Shown in pieces: positions 57,307 to 64,000 of a stretch of 64,000 nucleotides of DNA. This DNA is from Gemmatimonadota bacterium (GTDB lineage: Bacteria; ARS69). Below the pieces are notes generated by a model. That model saw only the letters and a list, made by a program, of their open reading frames with translations. It was not told where the DNA came from and did no database searches. The DNA is taken from the NCBI GenBank assembly GCA_030747075.1, contig JASLLL010000002.1, positions 1 through 64,000 on the forward strand, read 5' to 3'. The position numbers and the translations under genes are program-made. The number at the start of each line of letters is the position of its first letter. Within the stretch, counting starts at the first letter, position 1.

Positions 57307-59016
57307 TTGAACCGGATCTCTGCGGCATTCCTGATCTTCGCCCTCGGAGCACTGACTGCGGGGTGCGCAAACACTCCTCCCGCCACTTCGCCTCTGTCGG
57401 TGAATCCCGCCGAGGACATCCCCGGGATGACCTCCCCCGTTCTTCGCGCCCGCGAAGACTACCTTGGCGGCGTTCGAGCGTTCGTGGAGGAGGACTACGA
57501 AAGCACCGAGGAGCTTCTCGCGCGGTGTCTCAGCCAGCTGGAACCCATCACCGAGGACCACTGGAGGAACGAAGAGGAGCGCCGCGAAGCCCGCCAGCTT
57601 CAAACGAAGACGCACTACTTTCTGCAGAAGATCTCCGAGCGCAGGGCCACGACGCCGGATTCCCTGCTAGCTGCGCCGGAAGTGGAAGAAAACGCCGACT
57701 CATCCTGGAAGCTCGTCACAAGGCCCATCACCCCGGAGTACAACAGCCGTGTTGAGGAGTGGGTTCATTACTTCATGACCGACGGTCACCCGGACATGGA
57801 GAAGTGGCTCTCCCGGCAACCCCGATACCAGCCGGTGTTCGACCGCATCTTCGCCCGGTATGGACTCCCGCGCGAACTCACCTACCACGGGATGATCGAA
57901 AGCGGGTTTTCCACGGACGCTTATTCGTGGGCTCACGCGGCGGGCCTGTGGCAGTTCATTCGAGGAACCGGACGGAAGTACGACCTCCGGATCGACTGGT
58001 GGGTGGATGAACGCCGGGATCCGGAGAAGTCCACCGAAGCGGCCGCGCGTTACCTCCGCGATCTCTACGGGGAGTTCGGCGACTGGAACCTCGCTCTGGC
58101 GGCATACAATGCCGGCGAAGGCAAGGTTCGCGCGCAGATCCGCCGGCAGGGAACCGCGGACTTCTGGCGGCTTCGCCTTCCGCGCGAGACCCGGAACCAC
58201 ATCCCCAAGTTCTATGCGGCCATGTCCATCGCGATGAACCCGCTTCAGCACGGGCTGCACCCCGAGTACACCCGTGCGGATCATGTCGAGCCGCTGGAAG
58301 TCGACTTTTGCGTGGACTTCGATGTTCTGGGCCGGTGCTGTGGAGTGTCCGCGCAGATTCTCGCGGACCTGAACCCGGCACTCATTCGAAAGTGCACCCC
58401 GCCCGGGGGTACGCCTTATACCGTCCATGTCCCCATGGGGACTGCGGAGCGGGGTCGCCGGATGCTCGCCCGGATCCCGTCGTCGGAGCGGGTCGAGTGG
58501 GTCCACCACACCGTCCGGCGCGGGGAGACGCTCTCCGGGATCGCGCTCCGGTACGGCACGACGGTCTCCGCGATTGTCGGTGCCAACACGCTTCGGAATG
58601 CGCATCTCCTGTCCATGGGCCAGGACCTGCTCATCCCGCGCGGCGCGAAGACTGCGCCCGCTCTTGTGTCGGGAGGCTCCTCAGGCCAGAGGCCGGTCCA
58701 CTATGTCGTCAAGAGAGGCGATACCCTCTCCGAAATCGCGGAAGCCTACGGCACCAGCACACGACGCGTCCGCAGCTGGAACAACCTTCGCGGCGCCACC
58801 ATTCACCCCGGCGACAAACTGACGCTGTATATGAGCGCGAACGCCCCCGCCGCCCCATCCGGGGTCACGGTTCGGATTCGCCAGGGAGACACGCTCTGGG
58901 ATCTTGCACGCACCTATGAAGTGAGCCTTGCGGAAGTCCTGAAGGCGAACAACCTGTCCCGGTCCGGTGTCATCCGTCCCGGCGACCGCATCCGAATCCC
59001 CGCGACCGGACTGTAG
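57307..59016 (+). CDS. mltD: MltD-like lytic transglycosylase lipoprotein with three LysM domains
   Basis: The enzyme cleaves peptidoglycan glycan strands. The 569-residue protein has lipobox LTAGC (C20) and an SLT domain (about residues 180-320) with the catalytic Glu in MIESGFSTDAYSWAHAAGLWQF and NAGEGKV. Three LysM repeats follow: HTVRRGETLSGIALRYG near residue 400, YVVKRGDTLSEIAEAYG near 470 and VRIRQGDTLWDLARTYE near 520. It starts with TTG at 57307, with GGAGAAAG upstream. Opposing gene ends are one base apart. The assignment is firm. It likely acts at the outer membrane. Confidence 0.92.
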   Translation: MNRISAAFLIFALGALTAGCANTPPATSPLSVNPAEDIPGMTSPVLRAREDYLGGVRAFVEEDYESTEELLARCLSQLEPITEDHWRNEEERREARQLQTKTHYFLQKISERRATTPDSLLAAPEVEENADSSWKLVTRPITPEYNSRVEEWVHYFMTDGHPDMEKWLSRQPRYQPVFDRIFARYGLPRELTYHGMIESGFSTDAYSWAHAAGLWQFIRGTGRKYDLRIDWWVDERRDPEKSTEAAARYLRDLYGEFGDWNLALAAYNAGEGKVRAQIRRQGTADFWRLRLPRETRNHIPKFYAAMSIAMNPLQHGLHPEYTRADHVEPLEVDFCVDFDVLGRCCGVSAQILADLNPALIRKCTPPGGTPYTVHVPMGTAERGRRMLARIPSSERVEWVHHTVRRGETLSGIALRYGTTVSAIVGANTLRNAHLLSMGQDLLIPRGAKTAPALVSGGSSGQRPVHYVVKRGDTLSEIAEAYGTSTRRVRSWNNLRGATIHPGDKLTLYMSANAPAAPSGVTVRIRQGDTLWDLARTYEVSLAEVLKANNLSRSGVIRPGDRIRIPATGL

Positions 59017-59017
59017 T

Positions 59018-59968
59018 CTAGAACTCGGACTCTCCCACAATGGTGCCGCTGTCGATCGTGCGCCGGATACCGTCGGCAAGCAGGGTGGACGGCGCGTACC
59101 CCGCCTTCCCGATCCTGGAGATGTCCGCTTCCAGATGGTCGATGTCGCCCTTCCAGCTCTCTCCCGTATAGCGAACGCGACAGTCGGGCAGATCCATCAC
59201 CTCCAGAATGATCGACACGAGATCCCGGATGCTGATGGCCTGGCCGCCTGAGACATTGCACGCCTTGCCGTTCAGATCCTCGTCGGCCGCGACCGTCAGG
59301 AATGCGCCTGCTGTGTCCGTGGCGAAGGCATAGTCACGCACCTGTTCCCCCGTACCGAGCACTTCCAGTTCGTGCGGGTTCTTCATCAACTTGCGCACGA
59401 GGTCCGCCAGAACATAACGCGGTTGCCGGGGTCCATAGGTGTTGAAGATCCGGACCGCGCTGAATGACACGCCAAACAACCGGTGGTACATGAAGCCCAA
59501 CTGCTCTCCGTAGAGTTTGGACAGACCGTAGAACGAGGTGGGCCGCAGACGATGGGATTCGTCGGTGGGCACCGACTCCGGAGGGCCGTAGACCGCCGCG
59601 CTGGACGCATACACGACACGGCGAACACCGCTCTCCTTCGCGGCCTCCATCACATTCAGCGTGCCCAGTGCATTGGATTCCAGATCATAACGAGGATCCC
59701 GAACGGAGCCGGGGACGGACGCGTTCGCCGCGAGATGAAACACGAAGTCCTGCCCCTCCACCGCACTTCGTACGCTCTCGGCGTCTCGCACATCCTCCTG
59801 GAGGAATGTGATCCGATCGGTGACTTCCGCGAGATTCTCCATTCGCCCGGCCTGCATATTGTCCAGCACGGTGACGACCGCTCCCTCGGCCACCAGTGCG
59901 TCCACAATGTGCGAAGGGACGAACCCCGCCCCGCCTGTGACCAATGCACGGGCACCGTTCCAGTCCAT
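59018..59968 (-). CDS. NAD-dependent sugar-nucleotide epimerase/dehydratase
   Basis: The 316-residue short-chain dehydrogenase of extended type has the dinucleotide motif TGGAGFVPSH at residues about 11-20 and the catalytic YGLSK (YxxxK) with the upstream SSAAVYGPP Ser region. RIFNTYGPRQ is also present. It most resembles UDP-glucose or UDP-glucuronate 4-epimerases and would supply a nucleotide sugar for the envelope polymers of this region. The exact substrate cannot be read. It opens a minus-strand unit next to the SGNH esterase gene but is separated from it by 81 bases. Confidence 0.85.
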   Translation of the reverse strand: MDWNGARALVTGGAGFVPSHIVDALVAEGAVVTVLDNMQAGRMENLAEVTDRITFLQEDVRDAESVRSAVEGQDFVFHLAANASVPGSVRDPRYDLESNALGTLNVMEAAKESGVRRVVYASSAAVYGPPESVPTDESHRLRPTSFYGLSKLYGEQLGFMYHRLFGVSFSAVRIFNTYGPRQPRYVLADLVRKLMKNPHELEVLGTGEQVRDYAFATDTAGAFLTVAADEDLNGKACNVSGGQAISIRDLVSIILEVMDLPDCRVRYTGESWKGDIDHLEADISRIGKAGYAPSTLLADGIRRTIDSGTIVGESEF

Positions 59969-60049
59969 CCGAAAGAACTCCTCTGTGGGGGAAAGAGAGT
60001 CTGCTGCCGACGGGAGCGACTCTACCTCACCTTCCCGCCGTCGGGCAGG

Positions 60050-61849
60050 TCAATAAACGAGGAGGAGCTTGCGCGTTTCTTCCTGAGCCGCCGACTTCAG
60101 CCGTGCGAAGTACACCCCGGCGGGAAGCAGGTGCCCGGCGTGATCGCGGCCATCCCATCTCATCCGATGCACTCCCGCCTCATACTCCCCGTCGCGAATC
60201 AGGTGGCGGACACGCCGACCCCGGACATCAAAGACGGCCAGCATCACCGGGCCCGCTTCCGACAACGAGAACCGAATCTCCGTGGACTCGCCGAAAGGGC
60301 TTGGACTCGCCGAAAGCCCCGCGCGCCCGGAAACCGGGCCGAGAGCCGCAACGCCCGTGGCCGTCGCCATTCCCGCGTCGTCGATGTCCACCGTGCTCGC
60401 CGCACCCGCCGCAAAGGTGACCCGCATATGGTATACGGGGTTGGCCCCGGCTGAGGGTGCCGTGGCCGTCATGGTGTACTCCTGCCAGTCTGTCGTCAGG
60501 GAGAAGGCCTCGGTGGCCGTCTGAAGAGGCGAGGTCCACATCTCCTGATCCCGGAAGTCCATGGTGATGTTCGCCTCGTCACCCGCCGTGCCGCCTCGCA
60601 TCCAGACCGTCAGATCGAAGGTGTCCCCGCCCGAAGCGGGAATCGGCTGGTGCGAAGAACCCCCGCCCGAAAGGCGGAGATAGTGCTCTCCTTCGGCCGC
60701 TCCCGCCGGATCCGAAACCCGGCTCGTGCCGGAGTGCGTGGAATACCGCCAGCCGTATCCCCCGAAGGGCGCCTGCTCTTCAAAGCCGCCGTTCGCGAGA
60801 TCTCCATTCATTCCGAATCCATTCATCACATCCCGCGGACCCGGCACCCAGCCCAGGACCGCGCTCAGGTGATCCGCCAGAATCTGAGCCATGCCCGCAT
60901 GGTCGTATTCGCAGCCGTGCCACTGCTCAAAGAGCCACGGGAACACCGCATACGACAGGTTCGGATCGACCCGCTCCGCGATGACTTCGTGCGTGTAGTT
61001 GGCCGGTTCGTCGTAGTCCCAGCCCCAACCGTTGTACAGCACGATGTGCGCGTCCGGGTGCGTGGCCCTGAGCGCATCCAGAAACGCATGGTAGTCGCTC
61101 TTGATGGCGAACTTCGGGCGTCCCACATCATTGGCGCCCAGTCCAACCACCACGACATCCGGCGGAGAGTCCGCAAAGTCCCAGATCGGGGTTGCGGACC
61201 AGTAGTCCACGCGATCGAACACTCCGTGAATGTCGGAGATGCGGGCGCCTCCCCGCGAGACATTCTGGTACTCCGCGTCGAACATCCGGGAAACGATCCC
61301 CGCATACCCCCGGTAGCTGCCGCGAAGATGATCGCCGCTCGCGTTCTCCTCGTGCTCCAGCGACCACCCCGCCAGATTCGAGTCTCCGTAGAACTCGATT
61401 CGTCGTGACGGCCGGGCCGGGGGCGCGGCCAGCCCGCTTCCGTCATCCAGGCCGAACCCGAGGAAAGTCCAGTAGCCGACATCCGTTTCCTTGATGATCT
61501 CCACTGAGTGAGTCGTGTCGGGCAATCCCCATGCCAGCAGCACCGACCCCGTGCTCGTCCCGACCGCGATCTTCGTGGAACCGGCGACATCTCCGTCGAT
61601 GATGACGCGCAGGTAGTCCGGGCTCCCCCACCATCCCGCGTTCATCGTGGCGATGAGGCTGGTCCCTTCGAAGCGGGCGGCGATCGACGAACCCATCCAG
61701 TAGGACCACGGCTCCGACGGGTTGTCCGCGCTCCAGCGGCCCGTGTAGAGGATGCCGGGATCCGCGGGGTCGATCGGGGTGGTGGCAAGCGCGATTCCGC
61801 CGAGAAGAGTCCAGGCGATGATCGTCCATAGTGCGATTCTGGGGCGCAT
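60050..61849 (-). CDS. Secreted SGNH esterase (CE2-like) with FlgD-like C-terminus
   Basis: The 599-residue protein has a signal peptide (LWTIIAWTLLGGIALA). A beta-sandwich follows (about residues 25-140), then an SGNH catalytic domain with EFYGDSNLAG, VGLGANDVGRP and the Asp/His segment YDHAGM, as in family 2 carbohydrate esterases that remove acetyl groups. A carbohydrate-binding-like beta domain (about 345-500) and a FlgD-like domain ending in RKLLLVY complete it. The first active-site block has Asn after GDS, which is the usual CE2 variant. It probably deacetylates a secreted polysaccharide. Confidence 0.75.
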   Translation of the reverse strand: MRPRIALWTIIAWTLLGGIALATTPIDPADPGILYTGRWSADNPSEPWSYWMGSSIAARFEGTSLIATMNAGWWGSPDYLRVIIDGDVAGSTKIAVGTSTGSVLLAWGLPDTTHSVEIIKETDVGYWTFLGFGLDDGSGLAAPPARPSRRIEFYGDSNLAGWSLEHEENASGDHLRGSYRGYAGIVSRMFDAEYQNVSRGGARISDIHGVFDRVDYWSATPIWDFADSPPDVVVVGLGANDVGRPKFAIKSDYHAFLDALRATHPDAHIVLYNGWGWDYDEPANYTHEVIAERVDPNLSYAVFPWLFEQWHGCEYDHAGMAQILADHLSAVLGWVPGPRDVMNGFGMNGDLANGGFEEQAPFGGYGWRYSTHSGTSRVSDPAGAAEGEHYLRLSGGGSSHQPIPASGGDTFDLTVWMRGGTAGDEANITMDFRDQEMWTSPLQTATEAFSLTTDWQEYTMTATAPSAGANPVYHMRVTFAAGAASTVDIDDAGMATATGVAALGPVSGRAGLSASPSPFGESTEIRFSLSEAGPVMLAVFDVRGRRVRHLIRDGEYEAGVHRMRWDGRDHAGHLLPAGVYFARLKSAAQEETRKLLLVY

Positions 61850-61940
61850 CCGTCAGCCTCGGTGGTGGTCGTGGCGGGCCTCGATCCTGCCGGACAAGCT
61901 TACCACACCGGGACCCGCCAAAGGCCACAGGCCCCTGGAC

Positions 61941-63155
61941 CTATCCCGCGCGAAGCCTGGATCCGGCCTCCCACGACGGAGTGGGTTCTCCCGCCGCGGA
62001 AGCCACCTCGGCTGCTCCCTCCCGAGCCTCATTCGCCCGCACGATATCCACGATCTCCAGATCTCCGCGAAGTCTCGGCCCGTGGCCGTCCCGCGCTCCA
62101 AGAAGGTAGAGGAGGACCTCCCGGAACCCCGCGTCGTCGGTGACCGGCCGCGCGACACGCCGCTTCCAGGTCGCGCAGAGAAACGCCGCAGGAAGAAGAC
62201 TCGCGATCCGCAGTACGACCCCGCCCCCTGAGAGCGACGCCACCGTCTGCCCCGCAATCACGGCGGTGATCGCCAGAATGACCGCCACCGCGCGCCGCGG
62301 ACCCAATCCCGCACGAATCAGCCGGTGGTGCAGATGCATGGAGTCGGCTGCGAAGACACCCTGTCCCCTGCGGTGCCGTCGCACGATCGTTGTCGCCGTA
62401 TCGAGCACCGGAAGCGCCACGGCGGCAAGTGCCGCAAACAGCGGAGCGGTGCCGGACGCGCCCCCGGAGCCGGCAATGGCCGTCCCCCCGAGAAGGTATC
62501 CGATCAGCATACTCCCTGAGTCCCCCAGGAAGGTCCGCCCGCGGAAGAAGTTGTGCGGGAGAAAGCCCGCCGTTGCACCGGCCAGGGCGAGTGCGAGCGA
62601 TGCAATGACCGGGTTGCCGGAGACCGTCACCACCCACGCGACCGCGAGTGCACCCACCAGAACGACACCGGCCGCCAGGCCGTCCAGACCGTCCGCAAGG
62701 TTGATGGCGTTGATGAACCCGAGAAACAGGAAGAGGGTGACAGGCCCGGCAAGGACGCCGAGATGCCAGACCGCTCCACCGGGAATGGCCACCTCTCGCA
62801 GCACCACGCCGCCGGCAATCGCCGCAAGGCCCGCCAGAGCCTGCCCCGTGAGCTTCGCCCAGGGCGCCAGGTCGAATCGGTCGTCGAGAATGCCGGTGAG
62901 GTGAATGATGGCGCCGCCCGTCAGCAACGCAACCACGCCCGGGGAGAACGCGCCTTCGGGGAGAAGACACACTCCGACCGAAAACCCGGCTACCACCCCA
63001 ATGCCACCGGTGCGAGGCACGGGAACGCGCTGCAACTTTCGGGAGTGCGGTTCGTCAAGAAGACCGATGGCCCGCCCGAACCGCCTGACGACAGGGACGG
63101 CCACGAATGCCGCAGCGAACGACGCTGCCAGAAGTACGAACTGGAATCCGGCCAT
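61941..63155 (-). CDS. WecA/MraY-family polyprenyl-phosphate sugar-1-phosphate transferase
   Basis: The 404-residue membrane protein has about 10-11 helices and the family motifs ILDDRFDL (metal Asp), NAINLADGLDGLAAG, GDSGSMLIGYLLGG and HHRLIRAGLGPRR. It transfers a sugar-1-phosphate, typically GlcNAc, from a UDP-sugar to undecaprenyl phosphate, starting surface polysaccharide synthesis. The C-terminal about 70 residues are polar and unusual for the family. The ATG at 63153-63155 was chosen; a GTG nine bases upstream is the alternative. It follows a GT4 gene on the same strand. Confidence 0.88.
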   Translation of the reverse strand: MAGFQFVLLAASFAAAFVAVPVVRRFGRAIGLLDEPHSRKLQRVPVPRTGGIGVVAGFSVGVCLLPEGAFSPGVVALLTGGAIIHLTGILDDRFDLAPWAKLTGQALAGLAAIAGGVVLREVAIPGGAVWHLGVLAGPVTLFLFLGFINAINLADGLDGLAAGVVLVGALAVAWVVTVSGNPVIASLALALAGATAGFLPHNFFRGRTFLGDSGSMLIGYLLGGTAIAGSGGASGTAPLFAALAAVALPVLDTATTIVRRHRRGQGVFAADSMHLHHRLIRAGLGPRRAVAVILAITAVIAGQTVASLSGGGVVLRIASLLPAAFLCATWKRRVARPVTDDAGFREVLLYLLGARDGHGPRLRGDLEIVDIVRANEAREGAAEVASAAGEPTPSWEAGSRLRAG

Positions 63156-63382
63156 ACTCCACACCCTCGCTCTCTTGTCTTCCCCTGCCGACTCAGTTCA
63201 AACCACGCCGGCCTCCGCACGGGGGCCGGAACCTCATCAACCTCATGGGGGGGAAAAGCTGTGCTGCAAGCGATGGGGGACCGCCTGCCCTGATTCCACC
63301 ATCCTGTGCAATCAGGACTCCGGAAGGATCATGCTTCCCCAGCATTTCGGCAAGAACTTCTTTGCACTTGAGCGGAACCTGC

Positions 63383-64000
63383 TCACAGGATCGCGCGTCG
63401 AAGAACCGCTTCGTACCGGCAAGCCGCGCGATCGAGCCCGCCGTTCGCTTCGGCATACGATCTCGCGTTCCGACCCATCTCGTCCGCGCGATCGGGTTGC
63501 GTGGCAAGTTCGCGAATGCGCGCAGCAAGCGAAATGGAATCGCCGGGCGGCACACAGAACCCGCAGTCCGCCTCGTGGATCATGCGCGCGGCGTCGTTCC
63601 CGCCCTCCAGAATCCCGGCGACCGGCCGACCGGAGGCGAGTGCGGAGTACACCTTGCTTGGAACGCAGCAGGAACCCAGACCCGCGCGAAGTGGCACCAG
63701 CGAAAGACTGACCGCGGCCAGCGATTCGCAGAGCTGCGTACCGGACACGGGCGGGATGATCATGACATTCGGGAGCGCGTCCGCCTCCCTCCGGATCTCC
63801 TCCGCCCGAACGCCGTCGCCCGTGATCAGAAAGCGAATCGACCGGGGACCACCCTCACGCCCGAGGATTCGCGCCGCCGCGAGGATCGTGTCGAAATCCT
63901 GCGCCCGTCCGACATTCCCCGAGTACCCCACCAGGAAGGCCTCCGAGTCGATTCCCAGGCGGCGGCGGTGCGGCCCGGGATCGGCGGGGACGACCCGCGT
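63383..64000 (-). CDS. GT4-family glycosyltransferase, 5' part beyond window
   Basis: Only the C-terminal Rossmann domain is visible, about 205 residues. It starts with the second-domain opening VGYSGNVGRAQDFDTIL, then FLITGDGV, PPVSGTQLCESLAAVSLSLVPL and the donor-binding PSKVYSALASGRPVAG. The N-terminal acceptor domain is beyond the right edge. GT4 retaining enzymes extend polysaccharides in the cytoplasm. Together with the WecA-type gene 227 bases downstream, it points to an exopolysaccharide or O-antigen locus continuing to the right. Confidence 0.85.
   Translation of the reverse strand, partial: TRVVPADPGPHRRRLGIDSEAFLVGYSGNVGRAQDFDTILAAARILGREGGPRSIRFLITGDGVRAEEIRREADALPNVMIIPPVSGTQLCESLAAVSLSLVPLRAGLGSCCVPSKVYSALASGRPVAGILEGGNDAARMIHEADCGFCVPPGDSISLAARIRELATQPDRADEMGRNARSYAEANGGLDRAACRYEAVLRRAIL

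Overview
This is a GC-rich, densely packed bacterial chromosome segment with about 45 protein genes and no rRNA, tRNA, CRISPR array or insertion sequence that I could recognise. Several features suggest a Gram-negative member of the FCB superphylum, for example an uncultured Eisenbacteria-, Krumholzibacteria- or Latescibacteria-like lineage. They are Omp28-type lipoproteins, FlgD-like or type IX-like C-terminal domains, an outer-membrane barrel, many lipoproteins, frequent GTG and TTG starts, and 4-base stop/start overlaps. The lineage is an inference from gene style, not from a marker tree.

Layout. 1-4.6 kb (minus): cofactor and repair operon uvrB-nadC-birA-coaX, with coaX cut by the window edge. 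4.8-6.2 kb: gdhA. 6.3-11 kb (minus): a degenerate HD protein, an M42 peptidase and a receiver/PEP-pyruvate-binding fusion. 11.2-17.3 kb (plus): carbamoyltransferase, SxtJ-like and DUF5989 triad, then dsbD and an M28 peptidase. 17.3-22 kb: M42 peptidase, zinc-ribbon rhomboid, M32 carboxypeptidase and a glycosidase-like protein. 22-27.2 kb: a glutaryl-CoA dehydrogenase-like gene, arginine deiminase plus ornithine carbamoyltransferase, and nhaA. 27.2-35.2 kb (minus): Dpm1-like GT2, a membrane TPR protein, valS, a DUF4139 protein and a RodZ-like protein.

35.2-42.3 kb (minus) is the most interesting part. It is an exported thiol-redox and surface-protein block with a TlpA-like thioredoxin, an outer-membrane barrel, an Omp28-like lipoprotein with a CxxC motif, and a three-repeat secreted protein. 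The last gene is an Omp28-like secreted protein whose reading frame contains one TGA exactly at the first Cys of a CPYC motif. A ribosome binding site and signal peptide lie before the TGA, about 635 open codons follow it, and a SECIS-like hairpin lies immediately downstream. I annotate it as a selenoprotein (UPYC).

42.4-64 kb is a cell-envelope region. It holds a GT9 glycosyltransferase, a diguanylate cyclase, a GT-C/TPR protein, a beta-helix protein and a secreted Trp/Gly-rich protein with a long structured leader. It also holds four alkaline-phosphatase-superfamily (sulfatase-fold) lipoproteins fused to TPRs, all with Thr at the position of the sulfatase formylglycine residue. An MltD-like transglycosylase, a nucleotide-sugar epimerase, an SGNH esterase with a FlgD-like tail, a WecA-type transferase and a GT4 enzyme (cut by the right edge) complete it. 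Together they suggest synthesis and decoration of a surface polymer or glycoprotein.
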